Both the position numbers and the translations under genes were made by a program. From Podospora pseudoanserina (Eukaryota > Ascomycota > Sordariomycetes > Sordariales > Podosporaceae): DNA of 64,000 bases. This document shows positions 24,085 to 35,145 of the stretch, piece after piece (the first letter of the stretch is position 1; each line of letters opens with the position of its first letter). The notes beneath the pieces are model-generated. The model did no database searches and was not told the origin of the DNA. It saw nothing but the letters and a program-made list of their open reading frames with translations. Location: NCBI RefSeq assembly GCF_035222485.1, contig NC_085921.1, positions 4,030,001-4,094,000 of the forward strand, read 5' to 3'.

Positions 24085-26760
24085 TGGAGAGTGGAAGCCA
24101 AGCATCGTCTGGTTGGAGGCATGCTGGACCAGTCACGGGACGACATCGAGGTGCTGCTCTGCGGCTTGTCCTTGCCTCGCCTTCGTTACCCCTTGCATTG
24201 GGAACTTTCAGTCGATTCTGACGGACAAGATCTGACATCTTGCATCTCAGACGAAGTGGGTGATATTTGCGAATGGGTTTTGTGACAGAATCCGGACCGG
24301 ACCATGACCTGCTTTCGAGTCTGAGGATCCAGATTCCATTTCCTTGTCAGTTCGGTTGCTGGTGGTTAATGGCGGTGTCTCACCCACAATAAAGGAACGG
24401 TAAGATGGGCACTGACGGTAAGCCCCAGGTAAGCCCCAGGTGTGAAGGCGGGGAAAGAAACGATGGAACGTTGGCAAGAAGAAGATGATCGGCCGCCAGG
24501 CGAGAAACGGGCCGCCCTGAAATCGCATGACGTTTTGAACTGATGAGGGCATTATGCTGAGCTATTTCGGTCCTGTATTGAAACCTTGAAACTTTGGATA
24601 AAAGTGGAGGCGAAAAATAGCGGTTGACACCAGCTGAGGTCGTCCCGAGCTGTGCGCACGGTCCCAGCCGCCCTGAGCTTAGCTGTGTGCGCTCTGCTGT
24701 TAGTCCACCCACTGTAATTGCCTCTCCAACACTAACGCGAGGCGGAAAGCTGAGCTGGTCCCTGGAATTCAAGAGACCCGACGCCGCAGATGTCCATCTG
24801 GCGCCACAAGTGCACACACCCACCCCAACCGTGGTATTGGAAACGCGACTGCCGAGCTGCCTGTACACTACCTATCATCACCAGATGTGTTTTGAAAAGA
24901 AAACATCGCCCCCGGGAATATGCGGTAATTGAAGGGTGGGACAAGACCTGGGACAAGACCTGTGAGTGCCGTCCCGCCCCGAGACTTGGTGATGTCCTGG
25001 GAACACTGACAGCGGACAGTGGACAGGTGGGGGTTGATGTTGGGAATTGCCGCGCTGAGCTTGATGAAATGTTAAGAGCTGGGTTAAGATAATTGCACCG
25101 TGACATGCCAAGCATCCGGGCCTGATGCCTCACTCCCGGTTCTTGGGAGTGGTGGGTGCTGCATGCAGTGCTCCATTCTCTGGGTCATTGGCTATACCGT
25201 GAGCAGTATAGTGCATCCACTAGAGACCCTTGTTCGTGTGCATCGCCAGCTGCCACACCTCGCCGTCGACTCCATCAAAATAAAGAGTTGCGAAATCAAC
25301 CTCACTTCTTCTTGAAAGGGAAGAAGACACGGAGACAATGACGCGCTGTCTCGGGACGCCCAAGCCCATCACTTCATGTCAGACCTTTAACCCGCCCGCG
25401 GGGTACCGCGAAGATCCGAAAAAGAAAGGGACTTACTCGAACCACTTGGTCCACGAGATGTGCATCATTGAGCAACGAACGAGTCGTCATCTCTCCCGGA
25501 GCCTCTCTCGCTAATGACGATGGAGAGCACGGCAGACGAAGACAATGCCTCATCCGCTCGCCGGCCAACTGTTGAAGCCGCCCCGTCCGTCCCTTCCGCC
25601 TTTCCGCCCGCCGCCTCATCAGGCGCGGTGGATTCCATACTTTTCTTATACGAGGCTGGACTCCATAGCGGGCATCACTCTCATTCCCCCTCTCATCCCC
25701 CTCCTACAACTGCCGTCCCGCTGCGGTCAGCACATAACCAAGACGCCAAAACCTGCGGTACCTGCTGCACGAGTTGTTGGCCGGTGATGGTCACAGTGGA
25801 AGGATGGCTCACATTGCATCTAGAGTGCAGCCGGGCTCAGCAGCCTGTGTTCCGGACTTACTGACTGGAGCCAGACCTTGGACTCTTCTGCTGTTGTCTG
25901 GCCGTCTTTCATGTCTCATCGGTCTTGTCGTTTCCACATTCTGCCGTTTGGATGATGGGTGTGGTGGGAACGAAGGCGGGCGAGCAAGGAGGTCGCCTTG
26001 CGCCCAGCTATCAACACCAAGGAGACATCCACCCCCCTTGTCCCCTGTTCCAAAGAACTCCCCAATCCTCGGTAACGAAATCCCCCGGCTGGTTCTCTCC
26101 CCATGTATCCATGCTTCATCTGGATCCCAGGACACGATCCACCTCAGGTTCGTGTGGTGGGGGTCGAGGGATGGTCTGTTTCTTTGGGGGGGGGGGGTGT
26201 GGGAGCAGGTACCTTTGGCCTTGTACCTTTTTCTTCTTTTTTTTCTTTATTGCTGCGGAGCTGCCCCGTGCCCAAACACCCACCCAGCCTACCAAGTGCA
26301 GTATGGTTTATTGAGCATGGTACAAGCCTCTATTTGAACAAGATCTCCGAACGGCCATGGCAGCCCAGTCGATTGGCTCAGTCAGATCGTACCCCAGCTA
26401 CTTACTCTCCTCCTTCTTGGGTCCTGGTGTTGATATATGTCTCCCCCCTCTCCCCACGCCCGATCATCATCCAGTCTGCTTGGACATACATACATACATC
26501 CATACATATTATCTCTCCATCTGTGTATACTCATCATCACTTGCTTGTCAACGGACCTTGTGCCCAACGACAACAAGAGTCCTTTCTTTATTAATCATCA
26601 CGGCGGACATTTGCTTTGCAGAGCCATCATCCCTCCCACACACACTCTCGCTCATACACCACCGTTGCATTTCCGGCTGACGGAAATCTCGCACCACATT
26701 GACAGTCAGTTCACATAACGCCAAGGACGAAGAAAGATCATAATATCAACTGGGCAAAAG

Positions 26761-28495
26761 ATGGCTCTCTCGGAACACCTCCCGGCTCCTGCCAACTGGT
26801 CTCGGTGGCCTCAGCATCATCCCACAAGCGGAGACTACGCCATGATGGAGCACAACGTGATGCCGTACGAGTCTCGTCAGGCAACGGCCGCTCCCCCTCA
26901 ACGACCCCCTTTGGCCTCCCAGTACTTTAGCAGCAACCCCTTCAGTCTCGCCCCCATCACGAACGGCGTGCCAGCGCCTCAATACCAACCACCCGTCACC
27001 TACAGCGGATATCACTCATACACCCCATCTCCAGTCCTGGGTTCACCTTTCAGAGCCAACACTTACCCGGAACAGCAGACGAAGGTCATGCCAGTCGAGT
27101 CCGGTCTTGCCCGAGGGTCAGTGACGCCCCAGGCTGGCCATTCACCAGTGCAGGAAAACCAGAGTCCATCAGTCAAGGCCGAACGTCAACTCTCCGTCAC
27201 TGCCGAGGTCACGATGCCCTGCAAGACGATCGAGGCGAACTTGACCGTGGCTGGCCAGCAACCCCACGAGTTCCATACCCCATTGGATACTCTAATGAAG
27301 GCAGTCCAGGCCAAGGCCGAGAAGCCAGCTGAGTGCAAGACCGAAACCTCAGGGACAGAGTCTCAAGGCAGAGGGGTAAGTTGACCGTAATTGCTGGTCA
27401 GGCATGGTCTTAATCTAACCTGTCTGCGATGAATAGCTACCATCCTCTTCGCAAAGCCAGGCGTCCACACGAACGAGAAGAAGCGTTGCTGGGAGCGGTG
27501 GTCCACTCAAGCGTTACGCCTGCGGTATCGCTGGGTGCTCCAAGATGTTTAGCCAGAAAACACACCTCGACACTCATCGGCGAGCCCATACGGGAGAGTC
27601 ACCTTATGTAAGTTCTGTCTGGTTTTCCTGTGTTGTGTGTATGGCCGTTCTAACTTGTAAATAGCAATGCACCCTGTGTGGCAAAGACTTCACTCAGCCT
27701 GGAAACCTCAAGGCTCACTGGCGCCGGCACATGGGAGAGAAGCCTTTCTCTTGCACTCTGTGTGATAAGCGCTTCCCCCAGCGCGGAAACCTTCAGGCTC
27801 ATATGAAGAGCCACGACAAGACGAGGCCCTTCATCTGCCTGCTCGATAACTGCAACAAAGCCTTCTCTGTTCGGGGAAATCTCAAGGTAGGCTCCTTGCA
27901 TCGACCTCAAGATCTGATCGTACAAACTAACGCTCTGTAGTCTCACCAAAACAAGTTCCACGAGGACACCATCAAAAGACTAACAACCCGTTTCGCTACC
28001 ATCACCGACTGGAGCACCGCCTCCTACGAGGACAAGGAGCTGTTTGAGTACCTATCCAACCTCTACAAGAACAGCAACAAGGGAATCAAGGGCCGAGGAA
28101 AAAGGCGGAACGTTGCCGTCGTCATTTCCCAGCATCACCAAGGCCACCTCAGCACACCTGTCAGCCCGACGAACTCGACCCATCATCACCACCCCCATCA
28201 GTCACCGATGCATCTCCACCACACTGGTCTCCCGCAACTCCAGCTCTGCATGCCCCAGCCAAGACACGACGGCCTCCCGTACCACGGCGTCAGCAGCCCC
28301 GCGGCATACAACATGAGCAGCCGACCGGCAAGCCTGATGGTCAACACGAGCGGGCGAAGACCACACAGCGGATACGGCATGTACGACACCGACGAGAGCA
28401 GCGTTTCCAGTAGCAGACCTGTCACGCCAAACCCGCACATATATGGGGATAACCACGGGAGGGATCTTGCCTTTAATGACAGGATGCCATACTAA
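26761..28495 (+). CDS. azf1: C2H2 zinc-finger transcription factor, Azf1-like
   Basis: Nuclear regulator with four tandem C2H2 fingers. Exons 26761-27375, 27437-27607, 27665-27886 and 27941-28495 (introns 61, 57 and 54 nt, all phase 0) give 520 residues. The first 225 residues are Pro/Ser/Gln-rich. Fingers span about residues 234-345: C234/C239/H252/H256, then C264/C267/H280/H284 ([17 protein letters not shown]), C292/C295/H308/H312, and a fourth, [12 protein letters not shown], with a longer Cys spacing. After the fingers comes an acidic helix and [20 protein letters not shown], a block I associate with Azf1 of yeast. The C-terminal third is His/Pro/Ser-rich. Yeast Azf1 responds to carbon source; in Trichoderma an Azf1 affects cellulase genes. 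That role is not shown here. The very long upstream region suggests complex control. Confidence 0.8.
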
Positions 28496-28863
28496 GTGTT
28501 TTCATGTTTCCTCTTTGGGCAGGGTTGTCTGAACACACTTTTTGCCCTTTTCAGTTTTCTCTTTCTTTATTTGCTCACCGGGCAACTTTGTTACATTATA
28601 TCTCCCTTTGTATTTGTCTTTTTTTTTCTTTTTTTTTTCCTCTTCACTCTACAGGGTTGGTCATTGTCTTTCAAAAACTTGACGTCCTATTAGGACTTGC
28701 ATTTTGTTCTCAACAAAGCGTTGCTCGGGTGGGCGGTTTGGCAAACCAAGAAGGGAAAGGATCCTGCTGTGTTTTTGATGGGGCTTGCAGCGTCGGTGGT
28801 ACATGTTGTTTTTCTTTTGATTTTTACGTATGTCTGCATGTTTCGCCTTGTTTTATTTGTCTA

Positions 28864-28890
28864 TTTTTTTTTTTTTTTTTTTTTTTTTTT
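28864..28890. repeat. Poly-T tract
   Basis: 27 consecutive T on the plus strand, about 370 bp past the azf1 stop. Its exact length may be uncertain because homopolymers assemble poorly. Confidence 0.85.
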
Positions 28891-30164
28891 GGTTTTCACA
28901 TATATAATCCCCCCGAGATGGGGTGGCGGGATCACGGTACACAACAATGGGAGGAATAAGGGGGGAACACACGAATGGTTGGCCAGGCAGGGAACTTGAC
29001 TAGGTAACCAAGGGGGAGGGGAGGCGTCATTTGAAATCAAAGCGGCTTGTTTTTGCATTGGGAAGGAAGGGTTGCAAAGGGAAAGGGATGGGGATGATGG
29101 ATGGGATAAGGGGCGGCAGGGTAGAGATGTAACAATTTGGGGTTTTGTTTTGTTGGCTTTTGCATTATATATAGTTGCATTGTTTTTGCATTGGCCATTG
29201 AGGAGGATAACCGACCCTATGCTAGTGGGAGTCTTGGTTGCAAAATGAGCTGGAAGGAGGTGTGATGGTGTTGGTGGTGTACGATGATGGGTGAATGGGA
29301 AGCTTGAACAAGTTTGACACTCCACTTGCCTTGGGAAGAGCGGTAGTCAAAAAACCAGATAGTTGCTTACCACAGCATAAACCAACGATACCAAACTGAA
29401 CTCGTTGTCTTGAGCAAATGTGAAACTTATTGCTGCCCAACTATGTATTGTCCTCTCGTATTCCTGCTGACATCTCTACCGGCGAAAACTGGGGATCAAT
29501 ATTTGACCGCAATAGTTTCTTCCCGCCCACAATAACGCCGTAATGACATTATGGGGTTTTCTGCTGATCCCGAATCCAGCAGGCGTCCAGCCAGCCCCAG
29601 CCAGCCCTACCGGTATTGAATCCAGAACCGCCTTCTGACCAACCCAACCCATCATCACCAACTGCTGCCTAGTCCAGATCAACTTCCTTCCACCCTCCCC
29701 CTTCGTGATTAACAGAGTCAACAAAGTCAGCAAACAGTGTGCACAGACTCCTCTTCCCCCCCCTCCCCAGCTCAAAGACAAGGGCCCGCGGGGAAACTTG
29801 CCGCACCTGGATTGCAGTCTAGCCTAGGCCCCCCTTCCCCGGTTTCCCATCCCACACGCTCCCCATTTCCCGGGTCAGACACTAGACAGGGGAGGGGTTT
29901 CAGTCCAGGGCTGACAGCCAGCCAAATCCTCATCGGCGACGAGGCCGGCCGGTGGACGGGTATACCCCAGACCGGACTATCTCAGAACACAGCCCAAACC
30001 CCGGACGGACCCGCGTGGTGGTGGGCGTGTCCCGCAGCTGTCAACTGTCAGAAAACGCCCCCAACCCCATTGTTTTCATTACCTCTTCTTGTCCAGGGAC
30101 CCCTACGGAGGGAAGAGGGTCATTTCGCCGGGGGAAGACTCACTTGGAATAATACCAAGCAACG

Positions 30165-30210
30165 CCCGACCGACCGACCGACCGACCGACCGACCGACCG
30201 ACCGACCGAC
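30165..30210. repeat. (CCGA)n tetranucleotide microsatellite
   Basis: About eleven near-perfect copies of CCGA ending in degenerate CTGA units. Non-coding context. Not a CRISPR-like array because there are no spacers. Confidence 0.9.
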
Positions 30211-31198
30211 TGACTGGCTGGTGATGAACAGAGGGTGCGGAGAGGAGAAGCTTGGACGGATGGCAGGGATACATAACAGCCACCCCGGTTAGGTACGGTG
30301 GGAGTTTATTATAGACCCCATCATCACCGGATCTTCCAGAACAGTCGTCGTCCAGGATTTTGTCAACGTCAACCCCCACTCTCCTAGTGTGCCTGTCCGG
30401 TCCACGCGCGTATTTACCTTATTGAGCCGGGTCATCTAATATCAAAAGAGAAGCCTCACCGCCCACGGATCAACAGGGGAACAAGTGAAAGAGGGGGCAT
30501 GTGAGCTTGTTGAAAGGGTGCTGTAGCCGGACTCCCCGTCCCAACTCCGGGTTCACGGAACCGGCAGAAGGTTGCACAAGGTCGAGTGACAAGATTTGGC
30601 GACTCTTGTCACACCGCTCAAATTGGAAGGTTTTGTGTAAATAGTGCTGTGTGATGAATCGTGCCGAGAGGTCATGTGAGTGAATATACTATGGAGGTCT
30701 GGACATCAAGGAAATGTTACACTGGGCAAACCACAACCTCGAAGCATGGCAAAACCCTCCTCAGCCAGGGTCAACAACTGTACTTTCACGGGCTGGGTCA
30801 CAAGAACTGGATGCAAAGGGTAGGCCAATGCAGGCAGCTGCTCAATGGCTTCTGCACCAATTCCAAAGAACAAACAAACTCGATTTAACACGCCCAGTAA
30901 CCCCCAACCAATCCCGACAGTGTCAAAAGAGCAATAACGATACAGAAACCAACCTCACAACCCCCAAAGCATTCTGCCATGTCCATTCGCTCTGCCCCGT
31001 CAACGCCATTGTGGTGATTTGCCAACCTGAAGAAATTAACCCCCAACCACTCAAGCCCAAATGTCCCGTATCCTCTAATGAGCTCAAATCCTCTGCAAAA
31101 CGTCTCCCAGAATATCATAAGACCATATCCCACCCAATTCATCCCATAAACATCAACAAAAAAAAACACCAAAAAACAACCCAAGAATCCAAACCAAC

Positions 31199-33402
31199 TC
31201 AAACCAGCAACCTAGTCTTCACCCTATCCCTAAACACCTGGGCCTTCTCGTCTGGCTTGTTGTCTTTACCACCCAACACCCCCCTCTTCTTCTTCAACGA
31301 CTCTTTCCCCTTCTCTCGAATCTTTGCTAGCAGATTACTAAGATACAATCCACATCAGCAAAACCATCTCTCACATAACAATACACGAAGCACGCATAGA
31401 AGCCAAAGGAGAAGCTACGTACTCAATAGGCAAATGGCCCCTTCTCCCCTCCGTCAGTGCCAGGTCAATTTTCTGCGTGTTGTACTCATGAGCCCGGAAG
31501 TGCTCCTCGATGATCTCTTGTGCGCCGGGCTCGTCGGCCGAGCGGACTACATAGCCGCATTCCTCGTTTGGACAGACCCACGAGCCGTTTGGCCCTGATG
31601 GTGATAAAGTTGGGAGACGTTCGGCTTGGATCACAATGCGAGAAGCACCTGCTGGCAGAGGCAGGAGGGATGCAGGGTCGTCGGGGGTTGCCAGTTCTGG
31701 ATTTACCTCCGTTTCGACAGAATCGTCGCTGTCTTCATCGTCGTCATCGTGATCCAAATTATCCCCTTCGAAAGACTGAGTGAAACTGCGCTTCTCACAC
31801 CGGCTGTCGTATTCATCCTCGTCTTCGTACAAATCGCTAGCTGGCCGCTTCTTCGACGATGGCCCTGGCCTCAACGTCGACCGCTTCCCAGAGACGACGT
31901 TACGATTCGAAGTAGTTGGGGCGGAGGGCTGCTGTGGTGCCCTCGGGGCTCTGTGTCCTATCCTGCCTCTGCGATACATCTGTGAGGGGATTTCCTCCTC
32001 CCTGACGTGCAAAAGCTGCCCGTCCCAGTTTCGCGACGTTGCCTCGAGCCACGTATGGAAGGGGGTCCCGGCCCAGATGTTCGGGTCCAGCCGTGGGAAC
32101 AAGTCTTTGGCGTAATAAGAGAGAATCTCACGGGATCCACGATAGTCCTTGATCTTAGCTTTGAAATACACCATATTGAAAATCGTTGATGGCGCCCTAG
32201 CGTGTAAATCTGGGCTATCTTGAACCACCTCATCAAGGATTCCCAGAAGCCGATCAACCGGAGAATCGGGAACTGCCTGGGCAGCAGGAGAGGCCGACTG
32301 TGACGGGGCCTGCGGCAGTGGCTGGGGCGTGGCTGACGTCGGCTTTCCGATGTTCAAGTACTTTTCCGGCAGTGGTACCGGACTTTCTACTGGCCTTGAC
32401 TGAGACTGCGAAATGGGTCTGCTCGGCAATTTCTGCGAGCGGGTAGGGGCAACTTCGACCATGTCCACATCTTGACCTTGGATAACCGCTTTGCTCTTCC
32501 TTCTCATCCGAAGGACCTCGTCTTCGGAGTCCTCCAGCTGAGGAGGTGGAGGCACCGGAATGGGCAGCCCCTTAGCTGCGTCCTCAACCCGTTTTTCAAG
32601 CTCCTGGTTCGCGTTAGCGTTTAAACCTCAGACATAGAACGTTATACTTGCCGGGTGCTTCGAAATGAGCCACTGCGCAAATCGTGTCGGCTTCCAGTCG
32701 AGCTGGTTCTCTTTCTTAAAGTGCGAGATGAAGAACTCGGCCCACTTGTCGCACAGAGCCTCCACCTCGTCCCTCACAATGCCGCTTCCAATCTTGACAG
32801 CATAATGCAGAAAGATCTGGTCGAGAGACAACGGGGGGGGCTGCTTTCTTCCGCTTTTCTTGCAGAGCTTGACCAACTTATGGTGATCGTCGTGGGCAAC
32901 AAAGACACGATAGTAAAGGTTTGCTGCCTCGGCCACTTCCCGATACATAGGAAGGTACTTCCTGGATGGTTGGATTTCGAACCAACCAGAAGTACCGGAC
33001 ACCCAGAGGGCGAACGGCTCATCACTAATGGAGTACTTGGTTGAGTCTGTGATTTCGAGATGTACACCCTTGACCACGGGAATTTTGACACCTGGCGTTG
33101 ATGGTCAGCCATAAGAGTCTCTGAAGGAATGAAGTGAGCACACATTTCTTGGTTTCTTTGTCGATTTCAAGCAATCCGCGAATCACCAAAGGTCCTTCTG
33201 AATGAACCATGAGGGGGTTGGCGAGTGTTTTGCCATCTTTCCGATAAATAATAGCGTCCGAGAGGACAAAACAGGGCCATTCGCCCTCGTCGGGGCCGAG
33301 TTCGACCGACGTCAGGGCTGCGCTCTCCTTGACATAATGAACAGAGTCGTGATCGACGGATTCAGAGCGCCTTGAACGCCCTGGCCGTCCTGGGCGTGGC
33401 AT
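31199..33402 (-). CDS. RFTS-domain zinc-finger protein, candidate Raf2/DIM-7-type
   Basis: Four exons (33144-33402, 32652-33091, 31423-32603, 31199-31337) give 672 residues. Residues about 40-235 resemble the replication-foci-targeting (RFTS) domain first known from DNMT1: FVLSDAIIYRKDGKTLANPL, PLVIRGLLEIDKETKK, STKYSISDEPFALWVSG, GWFEIQPSRKYLPMYREV, then an acidic helix and FFISHFKKENQLDW. No methyltransferase domain follows. Instead come a disordered Ser/Pro and acidic middle and a C-terminal CxxxxC...HxxxH finger (WVCPNEECGYVV ... EEHFRAHE), ending in a Lys/Arg-rich tail. RFTS plus C-terminal zinc finger is the layout of fission yeast Raf2, a subunit of the Clr4/Cul4 H3K9 methyltransferase complex, and possibly Neurospora DIM-7. 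The second intron is GC-AG. The gene shares a 384-bp divergent promoter with pus4. RFTS assignment is fairly sure; orthology is inferred. Confidence 0.7.
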
Positions 33403-33786
33403 CGAGAGCTTGCTTGGAAAAGAATCGCCAAATGGTGTCAGAATTTGGAGGGGTCGTGCGTGTGAGGATAAGAATGAAGCTGAATACTGAGGTCGAGACG
33501 CGAAAGGAAGGCTGTCTGGAAGCGCAGGTAGCGGGCGGTATTCTTGACGCGGTTGGTTGTCAAGCCACACGCGTTAAGTGGAAGGTGCCCCACTACCCCA
33601 CTTATCTGTACCATCTCATCTGATAACGATAACAACTCTTCCCCTGGTTCCTCAGCTCCATCGAAAACTTTAAGCTCGACCGCGACGCCGCCAATTCCAC
33701 CCAAACCGAATGCGCTTGTCCCAAAACCAGCTGCACAACCCCAATTGAACCCCGGCAGAGTCGCAACTCTCTCACCAACCCCTCGC
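33403..33786. promoter_or_regulatory. Divergent promoter between RFTS gene and pus4
   Basis: 384 bp between the two ATGs. The pus4-proximal part is an open frame without ATG and is C/A-rich, like a fungal leader. The RFTS reading frame is likewise open upstream of its ATG, but without another ATG in good context. Confidence 0.6.
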
Positions 33787-35145
33787 ATGCCCCTTTTCCG
33801 GCCCAAGCCACTCCTGAAAATGGCCACATCCACAGGAGGCAAGATCCTCGAAGGTGTCTTCGGAATCAACAAACCCATCGGTATCTCCTCCGCCCAGGTA
33901 ATCCGCGACTGCCAAAACTTTTTCGACCCCTCCGCTCGCTTCGCCCCCGCCCTCGAGCAGGTCCGTGAGCAGCGCGACAAAGAGTCCAAGTACCAGCGCA
34001 ACCGCCGCCGCCGGTTCCCCAACAAGGTCCAAACCAAAATCGGCCACGGCGGCACCCTCGACCCCCTAGCCGGCGGTGTCCTGATCCTCGGAGTCGGCAA
34101 AGGCACCAAGTCCCTTCAGCAATTCCTCCTCTGCACCAAGACGTACGAAACAGTTGTCGTCTTCGGCGCCAGCACCGATACCTACGACCGGCTGGGCAAG
34201 ATCATCAAGAAGGGCGACTATTCCAACGTCACCCGCGATGCCGTCGAGAAAGCGCTGGAACCATTCCGGGGGAAATACAGACAAATGCCGCCTTTGTACT
34301 CCTCCCTCAAAATGAACGGCAAACCCCTCTACGAATACGCCCGCGAAGGCAAGCCGATCCCCCGTGAGATTGAAACTCGAGAAGTCGAAGTGTCCGAACT
34401 CGAGCTGGTAGAATGGTACGAACCCGGCACGCACAAGCACTACTGGCCCGACGAGGAAGCCGGCCAGGCAGAAAAGGACGTCGCCCAGTCCGTCTGGCGC
34501 GTGGCCAAGGCGCAGGAGGACGGAGGGGAGGAATCAGCCGCCAAGATGGCCGCAGAGGAAGAGAGCAAAGCCCTCGAGGAGTTCAACTCCAAAAAGCGCG
34601 CCGCCGAGGAAGCAGTCGACGGCCTTGTCAGCGACGAGACGCGAGCCTCCAAGAGGGCAAAGAACGAGGAGGGAAACCCAGAAGACACCCTCATGTCGGG
34701 GGCTCTTGAAGTCAAAAAGGAGAAGCTGACCCAACCCCCCAAGGGAAGGGGCTCAGATCTTGTGCCTGTCAGACCAGATGACATGCCTGCCCCGTGGGAA
34801 GGCAAGGGCCCGCCGGCAGCCAAGATCCGCATGACGGTCACGTCTGGGTTTTACGTCCGGAGTTTGTGCCATGATCTCGGGGAGAAGTTGGGATGCGGGG
34901 CCATGATGGCGGAGCTGGTCCGTACCAGGCAGGGGCAGTTCACGCTTGGGGGGGCTAACTGTCTCGAGTATGACGATTTGCTTAGAGGGGAGGAGGTTTG
35001 GGGGCCACAAGTGGAGAGCATGCTTGACAAGTGGAACGCCCGGCCGGGAGAGATCCAGGAACCGACTGTTGAAAATGGGGGTATCAAGGTAGAGTCCGAG
35101 GCAGTGCCGGCGAGGGAGGAGGAGCCGGTTGCTGCTAGCGGTTAA
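33787..35145 (+). CDS. pus4: tRNA pseudouridine-55 synthase Pus4 (TruB family)
   Basis: Converts uridine 55 of the tRNA T-loop to pseudouridine; fungal Pus4 acts in nucleus and mitochondria. Single exon, 452 residues from the first in-frame ATG; a second ATG at 33820 would remove 11 residues. Family landmarks: LEGVFGINKPIGISSAQVIRD near the start, a basic stretch (YQRNRRRRFPNKVQTK), the catalytic HGGTLDPLAGGVLILGVGKG with Asp at about residue 92, YETVVVFGASTDTYDRLG, MPPLYSSLKMNGKPLYEYAR, and the C-terminal VTSGFYVRSLCHDLGEKLG. An insert of about 100 residues rich in Glu, Lys and Ala separates the two halves of the catalytic domain, as in yeast Pus4. The upstream open frame lacks an ATG and was not included; the Arg/Lys/Pro N-terminus could be a mitochondrial presequence. 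Confidence 0.95.
   Translation: MPLFRPKPLLKMATSTGGKILEGVFGINKPIGISSAQVIRDCQNFFDPSARFAPALEQVREQRDKESKYQRNRRRRFPNKVQTKIGHGGTLDPLAGGVLILGVGKGTKSLQQFLLCTKTYETVVVFGASTDTYDRLGKIIKKGDYSNVTRDAVEKALEPFRGKYRQMPPLYSSLKMNGKPLYEYAREGKPIPREIETREVEVSELELVEWYEPGTHKHYWPDEEAGQAEKDVAQSVWRVAKAQEDGGEESAAKMAAEEESKALEEFNSKKRAAEEAVDGLVSDETRASKRAKNEEGNPEDTLMSGALEVKKEKLTQPPKGRGSDLVPVRPDDMPAPWEGKGPPAAKIRMTVTSGFYVRSLCHDLGEKLGCGAMMAELVRTRQGQFTLGGANCLEYDDLLRGEEVWGPQVESMLDKWNARPGEIQEPTVENGGIKVESEAVPAREEEPVAASG

Larger units (their letters stand above)
15251..26760. other. 11.5-kb gene-free region upstream of azf1-like gene
   Basis: The largest non-coding block of the window. Many frames of 60-190 codons exist on both strands, but they overlap each other in opposing frames, lack recognisable motifs and resemble chance in GC-balanced DNA. 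The block holds a cluster of perfect stem-loops (15617-15770), a 17-bp palindrome (16458-16474), TG and TGG microsatellites, two related GGCCCCGGA hairpins (23822-24084) and short tandem duplications. No transposon ends, reverse transcriptase or transposase fragments were recognised. Long upstream regions are common for developmental transcription factor genes in filamentous fungi, so extended promoter, long spliced leader or non-coding transcripts are all plausible. Confidence 0.6.
28496..31198. other. Intergenic between convergent azf1 and RFTS genes
   Basis: About 2.7 kb after the azf1 stop, probably including a long T-rich 3' UTR (28560-28890). It holds a poly-T run and a CCGA tetranucleotide array. 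Frames present, including a long plus frame running into the next gene from about 30.7 kb, overlap the genuine minus-strand gene and look like chance. Confidence 0.55.

Noticed and set aside
19671-24238. Several 100-190 codon minus-strand frames
   Set aside because: They are scattered, mutually overlapping with plus frames, lack start context and domains, and do not connect by sensible splice sites.
25774-26337. 187-codon plus-strand frame upstream of the azf1-like gene
   Set aside because: No motif, overlaps other equally long frames, includes translation of homopolymer G and T runs.
15251-26760. Possible RIP-mutated transposon remnant
   Set aside because: No strongly AT-rich composition, no TpA excess visible, and no reverse transcriptase, integrase or transposase fragments.
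30165-30210. Regularly spaced CGAC units resembling a repeat array
   Set aside because: Contiguous tetranucleotide microsatellite without spacers; not CRISPR, and this is eukaryotic DNA.
30714-31598. 294-codon plus-strand frame across the 3' end of the RFTS gene
   Set aside because: Composition is Pro/Asn/Gln noise and it opposes the well-supported last exons of the RFTS gene.
33544-33786. N-terminal extension of Pus4 by 81 codons
   Set aside because: The extension contains no ATG in frame and its residues do not resemble the family; treated as leader.
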